DNA from: Chelativorans petroleitrophicus
GTDB taxonomy: Bacteria; Pseudomonadota; Alphaproteobacteria; Rhizobiales; Rhizobiaceae
DNA: 64,000 nt
Assembly: GCF_025398195.1 (NCBI RefSeq)
Contig: NZ_JAODNV010000006.1
Span: 41,001 to 105,000 of the forward strand
Direction of reading: 5' to 3'
The notes under the pieces were generated by a model. It worked only from the letters and a program-made list of their open reading frames with translations, made no database searches and was not told the DNA's origin. A program made the position numbers and the translations under genes. Positions 1-8,953 of the stretch are shown here, in pieces (within the stretch, counting starts at the first letter, position 1; each line of letters opens with the position of its first letter).

Positions 1-282
1 CGTCAGGTACCGTTCAGGATCTACGCCGTCGCGCAGCAGGTCCCGCACCTTCCGCGCAGTTTCCCTGGCCGCCTTGGCATTTTTGATCTTGTCGAGACCG
101 CCCAGCCTTTTCGTCTTGCTTCCCCAGTTTAGTTGCCATCGGACCGAATGCCCTTCCACGACGAGCCGGAGGCCTTTTTCAACCACGTCAGAAAAGATGA
201 ATGATTTGGCCTGACCCTGGGCCGCCAGCCGCTTCGCCTCCGCGATCTCTGAAGGTCCGATTTCCTTGCGGATCGTCGGCAT
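1..282 (-). CDS. Tyrosine recombinase (integrase), N-terminal part, cut by window edge
   Basis: Reading the minus strand from an ATG at 282 gives 94 codons with no stop before the window edge. The peptide opens MPTIRKEIGPSEI and continues through a segment with 'WQLNWGSKTKRLGG' and ends near 'RDLLRDGVDPERYL'. This resembles the arm-type DNA-binding region at the start of phage/island tyrosine integrases, where a basic 'K..RLGG' stretch and a 'AR..A...R.LL..G.DP' helix are typical. The catalytic RKHRY domain would lie left of the window and cannot be seen. The gene starts about 135 bp from a duplicated tRNA 3' end (418-464), the usual place for an island integrase. It would excise or integrate the element. 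The family call is inference from motif feel and context. Confidence 0.8.
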   Translation of the reverse strand, partial: MPTIRKEIGPSEIAEAKRLAAQGQAKSFIFSDVVEKGLRLVVEGHSVRWQLNWGSKTKRLGGLDKIKNAKAARETARKVRDLLRDGVDPERYLT

Positions 283-417
283 TTTTCCGTCTCGTCCTGA
301 TTGTGTGGGGGCGGCTTCTACCGACTTTCTACCGACTTGTAAACGGATATGCGGGAGTTTCGAGATGCCAATCCAAGTGAAATCAATACTTTATAATGAT
401 GAAAATTGTTGACAATA

Positions 418-464
418 GATTCCTAATCTGAGGGTCGCAGGTTCGAATCCTGCCGGGATCACCA
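418..464 (+). mobile_element. Element attachment site: duplicated 3' end of tRNA-Arg(CCU)
   Basis: The bases run from an anticodon loop (ATTCCTAAT, anticodon CCT) through the variable region, a T-arm (GCAGG-TTCGAAT-CCTGC), a 3' acceptor strand CGGGATC, a discriminator A and CCA. Nothing upstream forms the acceptor 5' strand or D-arm, and the anticodon stem 5' side pairs poorly. It is therefore a tRNA 3' fragment and not a gene. With the integrase start 135 bp away, it is best read as the att repeat that closes an integrated element. The intact tRNA should lie left of the window, and native chromosome resumes after about 464. Confidence 0.8.
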
Positions 465-1141
465 TCTGAATCTTTGAAAAATGAATTAAATGCCTCGTAG
501 CGTCGCGGCCCCGGGAGGCAAGTCATTCATTCTTTGGATAAATTTGCGTTCCGATAATTTGCGCCATTCGCTCCATATGCGGCGGCACCTTCGCTTGCGA
601 ATACCCCTCCTGAAAGTCCGCGGCCATCCACAAAGAAACGACCAAAGCGCAAATAACCACTGCCTTTTCCCGCGCCTCGTAATAAAGGAATGGCGCCAGT
701 TCGAGCTGATGCTGACCTCTTTGGAAAACTTGCGTCCGAACGTCGCATCCGCCGGGCCTGGCACTGTCCCCCTGAGACGCAACGTGCGCGAAATGCAGAT
801 GCGATTGAAAATTTCGCATGCCGTACAATATCTAAATTCGCGGCCCGGGCATCCGCCATGGCGGATATGCGGCATGCTCCATATCGCCCCGTTGCGAACG
901 GCTCTGTACCTCTGCCGGCCAGCAGCTGTAAGCGCGAGGCACATAGGCGCGGAAGCCTTCCGGCCGCTTCAGATGGGCGGAGTCGCGGCATGGCTGATCG
1001 CATCATCTTCTGTAACGTTTCGTCGCGGAATTTGAGGGATCGCGCCTCAACCTTTTCCAACTCAGCGGATTGTTTGCCCGGGTTCTTCAAAAGGGGAACG
1101 GCGCAGCGTTCCGCGCATCTCCATATCTGAGCAGGAATCAC
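465..1141. other. Gene-poor stretch between island end and opgG
   Basis: About 680 bp follow the att site with no convincing gene. Several open frames exist on both strands, but their peptides are rich in Arg, Ala and Ser with no domain character. The only part that looks protein-like is the 3' portion of the minus frame ending at 523 (listed separately). The first 250 bp are clearly poorer in G+C than the rest of the window, as expected near an island junction. The opgG promoter should lie in the last 150 bp, but I cannot place it. Confidence 0.5.
523..660 (-). CDS. Possible 45-aa single-pass membrane peptide
   Basis: A GTG at 660, preceded by a GGGAAAAGG-like ribosome-binding site, would give a 45-residue peptide. 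It begins with a hydrophobic run (VVICALVVSLWMA) followed by a polar tail ending IYPKNE. The frame is open further upstream, but that part looks random. I do not recognise a family. It sits alone between the island att site and opgG. It could be a remnant of a larger gene or noise. Confidence 0.22.
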   Translation of the reverse strand: MVICALVVSLWMAADFQEGYSQAKVPPHMERMAQIIGTQIYPKNE

Positions 1142-2734
1142 ATGCACCGACGTACTTTCCTTGTTTGCGGGGGCAAGGCGCTGTTGGGGGCTGCTGCCCT
1201 CATGAGCACCGCGGCCATCGCCCAGCAGCCAGGCGGCGACCCCGCCGCCGGCGCGGAAGAGGGCACACCTTTCTCGTTTGATCAGCTGACCGCAATGATG
1301 AAGGAGCGGGCCGGCCAGCCATTCGAGCCTTCGCAGGAGGAACTGCCGGAGGTGATCGCCCGCCTCACCTATGACGAGCACCGGGCGATCCGCTACAGGC
1401 CGGATCAGGCCGTCTGGAAGGGCGAGGCGCCGTTCGAGCTGCAGGCTTTTCACCCCGGCTGGCTGTTCAAGCAGCCGGTGCATCTGTACGTGGTGGAAAA
1501 CGGCCGCGCATCACCCCTTGAGTTCAACAGCGGCGTGTTCGAATACCGCAAGCCGCTGGACGCGCAGGCTTTCTCGGGCGTGGAGCTGCCCGGCGTGGCG
1601 GGTTTCCGCCTGCATTATCCGCTCAACAGGCCGGACGTCATGGACGAGCTGGTCGCCTTCCTGGGCGCCAGCTATTTCCGCGCGCTCGGGCGCGGCAATC
1701 TCTACGGCCTGTCGGCTCGCGGGCTCGCGGTCAACACGGCCACATCCGTGGGCGAGGAGTTTCCGGTCTTCACCAACTTCTGGATCGAAAAGCCTGGCCC
1801 GCAGGACGAGTCCATCCGCCTTTACGCCGCGCTCGACAGCGCCAGCGTGGCGGGCGCCTATGCCTTTACCATCACCCCCGGCCAGAACACGGTAATGGAG
1901 GTGACCGCGCGGCTGTTCATCCGCCGCGATATCGAACGTCTTGGCATTGCGCCCATGACCTCCATGTTCCTGTTTGCCGAAAACAACAGAAGCGCCTTCG
2001 ACGACTATCGCGGCCAGGTGCATGACAGCGACGGGCTGAAGATCATCCGCGCCAATGGCGAGGAGGTCTGGCGCAACCTCAACAATCCGAGCGAACTCGC
2101 CAACTCGTTCTACATCGAGACCAGCCCCAAGGCTTTCGGCCTCTTCCAGCGCGACCGCGACTTCGACCACTATCAGGATGCCGGTGCGGGCTATCAGCGT
2201 CGGCCGTCGCTCCTGGTCGAGCCGCTCGGAGATTGGGGCAAGGGGGCGATCAACCTTGTCGAACTGCCGACGGAGCTCGAGATCAACGACAACATCGTCG
2301 CCTTCTGGATTCCGGAAGGCGAGATCAAGGCCGGCCAGGAGCTGGAATACAGCTACCGCCTCACCTGGGGCTCGATCGAGGAGCCCACGGGTGAATATGC
2401 GCGCGTGACGGCGCTGCGCACCGGCATCGGCGGCACCTCCGGCGTGGAGGAGAAGGCCGAGCACCTGCGCAAGTTCGTCGTCGATTTCGAGGGCGACATC
2501 CTCAAGAACGTTTCCTCGGAACAGAAGATCGAAGCGGTCGTTTCGGCAAGTCGCGCCGAGATCGTGCACACCACCGTGTCGCCGATCCAGGCCAATGGCG
2601 CCTGGCGCCTCGTGATCGATCTTGTTCCCGAAAGCGATGCGCCGGTGGAACTGAGCGGCTACCTCAGTCTGAACGGACTGCGGCTCTCTGAAATCTGGAC
2701 CTATCAGTGGAGAAGGACAGATGGACAATCCTGA
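1142..2734 (+). CDS. opgG: Glucan biosynthesis protein, OpgG/OpgD family
   Basis: This 530-aa periplasmic protein of the MdoG family acts with OpgH to build osmoregulated periplasmic glucans, shaping or branching the glucan backbone. The start at 1142 is chosen for an AGGAA site and because it opens a clear signal sequence. That signal has adjacent arginines followed by TFL, then a hydrophobic stretch ending in AIA-QQ near residue 29. The twin-arginine form is that of OpgD, and E. coli OpgG instead uses Sec. The mature part begins with the family's 'FSFDQL' and contains 'HDSDGL' and 'GEEVWRNL' blocks typical of MdoG. The last bases overlap a small ORF (2721-2879), and opgH follows, so all three are probably co-transcribed. 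Confidence 0.93.
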   Translation: MHRRTFLVCGGKALLGAAALMSTAAIAQQPGGDPAAGAEEGTPFSFDQLTAMMKERAGQPFEPSQEELPEVIARLTYDEHRAIRYRPDQAVWKGEAPFELQAFHPGWLFKQPVHLYVVENGRASPLEFNSGVFEYRKPLDAQAFSGVELPGVAGFRLHYPLNRPDVMDELVAFLGASYFRALGRGNLYGLSARGLAVNTATSVGEEFPVFTNFWIEKPGPQDESIRLYAALDSASVAGAYAFTITPGQNTVMEVTARLFIRRDIERLGIAPMTSMFLFAENNRSAFDDYRGQVHDSDGLKIIRANGEEVWRNLNNPSELANSFYIETSPKAFGLFQRDRDFDHYQDAGAGYQRRPSLLVEPLGDWGKGAINLVELPTELEINDNIVAFWIPEGEIKAGQELEYSYRLTWGSIEEPTGEYARVTALRTGIGGTSGVEEKAEHLRKFVVDFEGDILKNVSSEQKIEAVVSASRAEIVHTTVSPIQANGAWRLVIDLVPESDAPVELSGYLSLNGLRLSEIWTYQWRRTDGQS

Positions 2735-2879
2735 GAACGTATCCGCGATGCGCCGCGTTCTTCGTGAGAGCGAGTTGCCTGCTGCACCCATGGCGATGCC
2801 GGAGCAGGTGCTGGCACGCCCGCGGGTGATACGGGTGTTGCTTCTCAGGCCTCTCCTTGACTGGCTGACACCAAGATAG
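2721..2879 (+). CDS. Small ORF resembling the detached N-terminus of OpgH
   Basis: This 52-residue frame starts at an ATG inside the last codons of opgG, in another frame, with an AGGA-type site before it. It carries 'ELPAAPMAMPEQ', which is close to the 'MP.AAP..MP.Q' segment near the N-terminus of full-length OpgH proteins. Here OpgH itself starts 42 bp later, directly at its first membrane helix. The peptide may be a translated leader that couples opgG to opgH. It may also be the true N-terminal piece of OpgH, separated by mutation, or simply the opgH N-terminus as a distinct small protein. The ORF is seen directly; its role is inference. Confidence 0.5.
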   Translation: MDNPENVSAMRRVLRESELPAAPMAMPEQVLARPRVIRVLLLRPLLDWLTPR

Positions 2880-2882
2880 GCC

Positions 2883-2903
2883 GGACCGCCCAAAGGGCGG
2901 TCC
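2883..2903 (+). promoter_or_regulatory. Perfect hairpin in the opgG-opgH gap
   Basis: GGACCGCCC (2883-2891), loop AAA, GGGCGGTCC (2895-2903): a 9-bp GC-rich stem with no mismatch. It lies between the stop of the small ORF and the opgH ribosome-binding site (GGAG at 2910). No T-run follows, so it is not a normal terminator. It could stabilise the opgG message, set the OpgG:OpgH ratio, or mask opgH translation. Confidence 0.75.
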
Positions 2904-2920
2904 CTAACGGAGTCTGGTCC

Positions 2921-4708
2921 ATGCTGAGTGTGCGGCGCGTTCTGTCGCTGTCCTTTGCCCTCGTGACCGCGGCAGCTGCCAGTCTGCTGGCTGTGGGCTA
3001 TTTCCAGTCCGACGGGCTGCAATGGCTTGATCTCGTGCGCGTCGTGTTGCTGGCGATCAGCACCGCGTGGCTTGCCTGGGGGGCGGTTCTCGCCCTCAAT
3101 GGGCTTGCGACTTTGCGCGGCCGCAGGGCGTACCGGCTCGATGAGCCGGTTACTGCAACAACGGCGGTGCTGGTGCCGATCTACAATGAAGATCCGGCGA
3201 AGACCTTCTCGCATGTGGCAGCCATGGCCCGGAGCCTGGAGCGCGCGGGTGCCGCGTCGCGTTTCGACTTCGCCATCCTGTCGGATACCAATGACGAGCG
3301 CATCGCGGCCAAGGAGGAATTCTGGCTCGTGCGGCTGAAGGAGGAGGTGGGCGATGCCTGCCGGATCTTCTATCGCCGCCGCACGGCCAATATCGGCAAG
3401 AAGGCCGGTAATATCGCCGATTTCATCAAAACTTCCGGCGCCCTCTACGATTATCTCATCATCCTCGATGCCGATAGCCTGATGGAAGGCGAGACGATGA
3501 TGGAGATGGTACGGCGCATGGAGGCGGACCCGAAGCTCGGCCTACTGCAGAGCTTGCCCAAGGTGATCCGCGCGCGCTCCTTCTTCGGTCGCGCGATCCA
3601 GTTCTCCGCTTCCTATTACTCGCCGGTCTACGCGCGCGGCCTTGCCATGCTGCAGGGGCGGGAAGGTCCGTTCTGGGGGCACAACGCCATCGTGCGCACG
3701 CGCGCCTTTGCTGGAAGCTGCGGCCTGCCGCAGCTTTCCGGGAAACCGCCCTTCGGCGGCCACATCCTTTCCCACGACTATGTCGAGGCTGCTCTTCTCG
3801 CGCGCAACGGCTGGGAGGTGCGGATCGACCCTGATCTGGACGGCTCGTTCGAGGAAGGGCCCGACAATGTCATCGATTATGCCAAGCGCGACCGGCGCTG
3901 GTGTCAGGGCAATCTGCAGCATGCGCGCATTCTGTCCGCGCCTGGGCTGAAGGGCTGGAACCGATTTGTTTTCGTGCAGGGCATCATGGCCTATGTGGCC
4001 GCGCCTCTTTGGGCGCTGTTCCTTGCGGCCAGCATCGTCGCTCCGGCCATGAAGGTGATCCCGGACTATTTCCCGGTGCCGGGGCTGCCCGTGTTTCCGC
4101 GCGTCGAACAGGCGAATGCGCTTGCGCTGCTGACGGGCGTGCTCGGCCTTCTCATCGGGCCGAAGCTCCTCATCCTGATCGACGGCATGCTTACCGGCCG
4201 GAACCGCCGCTTTGGCGGAACGCTGCGCTGCCTCGTAAGTGTAGCGGCGGAGATTGCCTGCACGAGCATCCTCGCGCCGGTGATGATGCTGTTCCAGACG
4301 AAGGCCGTGGGCGAAGTGCTGGCCGGGCTGGATGCGGGCTGGCCGGCCGCCGATCGCGAGGCAGGGCGTGTCGGCATAGCGGAAGCCTGGGCGGCGAGCT
4401 GGTGGATCGTGGTGGCTGGACTCCTGACGGCCGGTGCAGCCTACCGGCTTGCGCCGGACTACCTGCCGTGGGTGATGCTCATCGCGGCACCCCAGTTGGC
4501 AGCGCCGCTCATCATCAGCTTGACCTCCTATGCCGCGACGGCGCTTGGAAGACGTACGGGGCTGTTCATGACGGCCGAGGAGCTTGCGCCTTCCACCGTT
4601 ATGGATTTGCAGCAGGAGGTGCTAGCGCGCTGGCGCGCCGGTGTTGCGGACGCGGGAGCTGGTCTTGCCCGGGCCGGCGCGCCGGCCGAAACCGAGAGCA
4701 GCCGGTAA
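2921..4708 (+). CDS. opgH: Glucans biosynthesis glucosyltransferase H
   Basis: This 595-aa inner-membrane GT2 glycosyltransferase uses UDP-glucose to polymerise the beta-1,2 backbone of periplasmic glucans and passes it to OpgG. Two membrane helices lie in residues 5-65. The catalytic domain starts at 'VLVPIYNEDP' (about 88) and has the 'DADSLM' metal-binding DxD near 190 and the 'RRWCQGNLQH' (Q/RxxRW) acceptor motif near 330. Several helices follow. It is much shorter than the E. coli protein (847 aa), mainly because the long cytoplasmic N-terminus is absent; part of that region may be the small ORF upstream. It ends about 100 bp before convergent lysA. Confidence 0.95.
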   Translation: MLSVRRVLSLSFALVTAAAASLLAVGYFQSDGLQWLDLVRVVLLAISTAWLAWGAVLALNGLATLRGRRAYRLDEPVTATTAVLVPIYNEDPAKTFSHVAAMARSLERAGAASRFDFAILSDTNDERIAAKEEFWLVRLKEEVGDACRIFYRRRTANIGKKAGNIADFIKTSGALYDYLIILDADSLMEGETMMEMVRRMEADPKLGLLQSLPKVIRARSFFGRAIQFSASYYSPVYARGLAMLQGREGPFWGHNAIVRTRAFAGSCGLPQLSGKPPFGGHILSHDYVEAALLARNGWEVRIDPDLDGSFEEGPDNVIDYAKRDRRWCQGNLQHARILSAPGLKGWNRFVFVQGIMAYVAAPLWALFLAASIVAPAMKVIPDYFPVPGLPVFPRVEQANALALLTGVLGLLIGPKLLILIDGMLTGRNRRFGGTLRCLVSVAAEIACTSILAPVMMLFQTKAVGEVLAGLDAGWPAADREAGRVGIAEAWAASWWIVVAGLLTAGAAYRLAPDYLPWVMLIAAPQLAAPLIISLTSYAATALGRRTGLFMTAEELAPSTVMDLQQEVLARWRAGVADAGAGLARAGAPAETESSR

Positions 4709-4806
4709 GCACCACCCTTCCTTTCCCCGCACGCCGCGACCATCGGCCGGATGATCTTCCGCGGTCCCGCCCGTTGGAAGGGCTCGCGCGCTTCTGATTA
4801 TGGGCC

Positions 4807-6072
4807 TTACAGCCAATCGGGGAGGGAATCGAGGCCGATGAGGTCCTCGTAGCTGAGGCGCGGCCGCACGACGTGGAACCTGTCGTCCTTGACCAGCACC
4901 TCGGGAACGAGCAGACGGGAATTATAGGTGCTCGACAGCACCGCCCCGTAGGCGCCCGCCGTGGCGACGGCGATCAGGTCGCCCGACTTCATTGCAGGCA
5001 AGGTGCGGTCCTGCGCCAGAAAATCGCCGGTTTCGCAGACGGGCCCCACGACATCGACGGTGAGGCGTGGCGTCTCCGGTGCCGGTTCGCGAACGGGACG
5101 GATGGCGTGATAAGCGTCGTAAAGCGTGGGACGGATGAGGTCGTTCATCGCCGCGTCGACGATGAGGAAGTTCTTGGCCTCGCCCTCCTTCAGATAAAGG
5201 ACCTCCGACACCAGAATGCCGGCATTGGCCGCAATCAGCCGCCCCGGCTCCAGGATGGCCTTTACGCCAAGCCGCTCCACATGCCTGCGGACGACCGCGG
5301 CATAGGCTTCCGGATGCGGCGGCTCCTCGGCGTCGTCGCGGTAGGGCACGCCGAGGCCGCCGCCAAGATCCACATGGTCGATCGCGTGGCCGTCGGTGCG
5401 AAGCGTCTCCGTCAGCTCCGTCAGAAGCGCGAAAGCCTGATCGAAGGGCGCCAGATCGGTGATCTGGCTGCCGATATGCATGTCGATTCCGGTGACGCGA
5501 AGCCCGGGCAGGACGGCCGCGCGGGCATAGGCCGCTCGCGCGTCCTTCCAGCTGATGCCAAACTTGTTCTCCGCCTTGCCGGTGGAGATCTTCCGGTGCG
5601 TCTTTGCGTCCACGTCAGGATTGATGCGTAGGGAAACCGGCGCTTCCAGCCCGAGGGCGGTGGCGCGGGCGGAAAGCAGCTCCAGTTCCGGAAGGGACTC
5701 CACGTTGAAGCAGAGGATTCCGGCTGAAAGCGCAAAGTCCATTTCGCGCGCCGTCTTGCCGACGCCGGAAAACAGGATTTTCCCGGCAGGAATACCGGCG
5801 GCGAGCGCGCGTCGCAACTCGCCTTCCGAAACCACATCGGCGCCCGCGCCCAGATTGGCCAGCGTCTTGATGACGGCCTGATTGGAGTTGGCCTTCATCG
5901 CGTAGCAGACGAGCGAATCGATGCCGGCTAGCGCTTCGGAGAAAACACGGTAGTGCCGTGTGAGCGTGGCTGTCGAATAGCAGTAGAAGGGCGTGCCGAC
6001 CTTTGCCGCGATCTGCGGTATCGGCACGTCCTCGGCATGAAGTATGCCGTCGCGATACTTGAAATGGTTCAC
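4807..6072 (-). CDS. lysA: Diaminopimelate decarboxylase
   Basis: This 421-aa PLP enzyme of the alanine-racemase fold III group decarboxylates meso-diaminopimelate to L-lysine in the last step of the DAP pathway. The PLP lysine lies in 'YAMKANSN' (about residue 57). 'HIGSQI' (about 200), the phosphate-binding 'GGGLGVPY' and the 'CETGDF' specificity helix are all present. The start is GTG at 6072 (MNHFKYRDG). It lies downstream of argH and lptM on the same strand, with a gap of about 100 bp to lptM, the usual neighbour of lysA in proteobacteria. Confidence 0.96.
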   Translation of the reverse strand: MNHFKYRDGILHAEDVPIPQIAAKVGTPFYCYSTATLTRHYRVFSEALAGIDSLVCYAMKANSNQAVIKTLANLGAGADVVSEGELRRALAAGIPAGKILFSGVGKTAREMDFALSAGILCFNVESLPELELLSARATALGLEAPVSLRINPDVDAKTHRKISTGKAENKFGISWKDARAAYARAAVLPGLRVTGIDMHIGSQITDLAPFDQAFALLTELTETLRTDGHAIDHVDLGGGLGVPYRDDAEEPPHPEAYAAVVRRHVERLGVKAILEPGRLIAANAGILVSEVLYLKEGEAKNFLIVDAAMNDLIRPTLYDAYHAIRPVREPAPETPRLTVDVVGPVCETGDFLAQDRTLPAMKSGDLIAVATAGAYGAVLSSTYNSRLLVPEVLVKDDRFHVVRPRLSYEDLIGLDSLPDWL

Positions 6073-6175
6073 CGGCAGGACCTTCCCGAATGTCGCCTGA
6101 TTGTTATGGCCTGGGCGAAGCGCTATTCCCTGGATTGACGATGAGGGGTGTGGCCAACAGGGTTTGGCCGCACAA

Positions 6176-6379
6176 TCAGATTAGACGGTCGAGAATGAAC
6201 GGGCGGTCGCGGACCGGCGGTTCGGGCGCGGGCGGCAGCGGCTCGTCATTCCGCTCGGCCTCCTCCCTCGCTTCAACCGCGGCCTGATAGGGCGTGTCAA
6301 GCGGGCCCTTGCGGCCGCAGGCGGCAAGCCCGACGGAAAGGCCGAGCAGGAGAAATGTGAGCGTTCTGCGGACCGTCAT
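6176..6379 (-). CDS. lptM: Small lipoprotein, LptM (YifL) type
   Basis: This 67-residue lipoprotein has a short positive start (MTVRR), a hydrophobic core and a lipobox ending in GLAAC at residue 21, then the family hallmark 'GRKGPL'. The C-terminal half is rich in Glu and Pro. In E. coli LptM binds the LptD/LptE lipopolysaccharide translocon and helps LptD fold in the outer membrane. The start could be five codons earlier (an ATG giving MDFA). It begins 35 bp after argH and precedes lysA, the conserved lptM-lysA neighbourhood. Confidence 0.88.
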   Translation of the reverse strand: MTVRRTLTFLLLGLSVGLAACGRKGPLDTPYQAAVEAREEAERNDEPLPPAPEPPVRDRPFILDRLI

Positions 6380-6414
6380 CGCGAAATCCATTCTCGAAGG
6401 TCTGTCGTCGCGTT

Positions 6415-7836
<1,422 letters not shown>

Positions 7837-7858
7837 TTGTGATAACCGGGCGCTGGAA

Positions 7859-8536
7859 ATGGTGTCAGAAATGCCGAAGTGGAATTTGCCAGCGTTTCGC
7901 CTGATCGCGCTCGCTGCGGTCGCAGGCGTTCTCGCCGGGGTAACCGCCCTATACGTGATGGGCGGGCCGGCTGGCAACCTGGGTGCGGAAATGGGCGGCG
8001 AGACCGCCTGTGCGGCCAAGGCTGAAAAGGTGACGGCTCTCGAGCCCGCCATTGGCGGAGAGGTGGCGGCTATGCTGCCGGCTGATCCGCCGCGCTCCAT
8101 GAGCGGCCTGAGCTTTACCGGGCCGGATGGCAAGGCCATGACGCTTGCGGACTTTGCCGGCAAGACGCTGCTGCTTAATCTCTGGGCGACCTGGTGTGCG
8201 CCCTGCCGCCATGAAATGCCGGCGCTCGATGCGCTGCAGAGCGAGATGGGTCCGGACCGCTTTGAGGTCGTCGCCGTCAACATCGACCGTGGCGGCGATG
8301 AAAAACCCAAGGCCTTCCTGCAGGAGATCGGCATTCAATCGCTCGCCTACTATCGCGACGCGTCGACCGGTATCTTCAACGAGCTGAAGAAAGGCGGGCT
8401 TGCGCTCGGCCTGCCGGTCACGCTTCTGGTGGACGCGGATGGCTGTCTTCTTGCGCACATGAACGGCCCGGCCGAATGGGCGAGCGAGGATGCCAAGCGC
8501 CTGATTAAGGCTGCTCTGCCTGCCGGAGAGAGCTGA
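7859..8536 (+). CDS. tlpA: TlpA-family thiol:disulfide interchange protein
   Basis: A 225-aa thioredoxin-like protein, anchored in the inner membrane and facing the periplasm. One N-terminal hydrophobic helix (about residues 14-35) is followed by a linker and a thioredoxin fold with '[17 protein letters not shown]', so the active site is CAPC. The cis-Pro region 'GLPVTLLVD' is present. Proteins of this type reduce cysteines for cytochrome c maturation or oxidase copper sites; the exact client is not evident here. The neighbourhood (divergent argH, then a small secreted protein) matches other rhizobia. The start could also be the ATG at 7871. Confidence 0.88.
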   Translation: MVSEMPKWNLPAFRLIALAAVAGVLAGVTALYVMGGPAGNLGAEMGGETACAAKAEKVTALEPAIGGEVAAMLPADPPRSMSGLSFTGPDGKAMTLADFAGKTLLLNLWATWCAPCRHEMPALDALQSEMGPDRFEVVAVNIDRGGDEKPKAFLQEIGIQSLAYYRDASTGIFNELKKGGLALGLPVTLLVDADGCLLAHMNGPAEWASEDAKRLIKAALPAGES

Positions 8537-8590
8537 CCCATTTGTGCTGGCCCGTCTTGCGTTTATGCTTGCCGGCAAAGGAGGTCTTTC

Positions 8591-8950
8591 ATGCGCTCAT
8601 TCGTTCTCGTCCTCATAGCCGGATCGGGCTTTACCGCCTTTGCCGGCAGCGCCGCTGCCAAAATCACGATCCAGCTTCCGGTGGATGCGCCCGCCGATCA
8701 TTTCCAGGTCTCTTATGATTGCGGCGGACAGAGCATGACGGTGGAATACGTCAATGCGGGGCCGGTTTCGCTCGCGGTTTTCTCCCATGAAGGCGAACCG
8801 GTGGTGGCGGCCAATGTGATCGCCGCTTCCGGCGCGCGTTATGCGGGCGGGCGCTTCGTGTGGTGGACGAAGGGGCAGGCAGGCTCTCTCTACGACGTCA
8901 CGCAAGGCGAGGACGCCGCGCCCATTGCCGAATGCCAGGAGAAATCCTGA
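8591..8950 (+). CDS. MliC-like C-type lysozyme inhibitor domain protein
   Basis: A 119-aa secreted protein with a clean Sec signal (MRSFVLVLIAGS... cleaved after SAAA near residue 23). The mature part has 'YDCGGQSMTVEYVN' followed by 'SGARYAGGRFVWWTKG' and 'LYD', the core pattern of the MliC/PliC family, whose SGxxY segment plugs the lysozyme active site. A pair of cysteines (about residues 44 and 115) could form the family disulfide. There is no lipobox, so it should be free in the periplasm. It follows the tlpA-like gene by 54 bp. The role in protection from host lysozyme is inferred from the family. Confidence 0.72.
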   Translation: MRSFVLVLIAGSGFTAFAGSAAAKITIQLPVDAPADHFQVSYDCGGQSMTVEYVNAGPVSLAVFSHEGEPVVAANVIAASGARYAGGRFVWWTKGQAGSLYDVTQGEDAAPIAECQEKS

Positions 8951-8953
8951 CCG

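Noticed and set aside
418..464. Intact tRNA-Arg gene
   Set aside because: Only the anticodon loop to CCA is present; no D-arm or acceptor 5' strand upstream, so it is an att repeat.
490..1035. 181-codon open frame on the plus strand before opgG
   Set aside because: Composition rich in Arg/Leu/Ala without domain character, and competing frames on both strands. Most likely a random open frame in GC-rich DNA.
2518..2542. GGAAC-N16-CGTT inside opgG
   Set aside because: Same form as EcfG promoters, but it lies deep in coding sequence with no gene start downstream within reach. About one chance hit is expected in the window.
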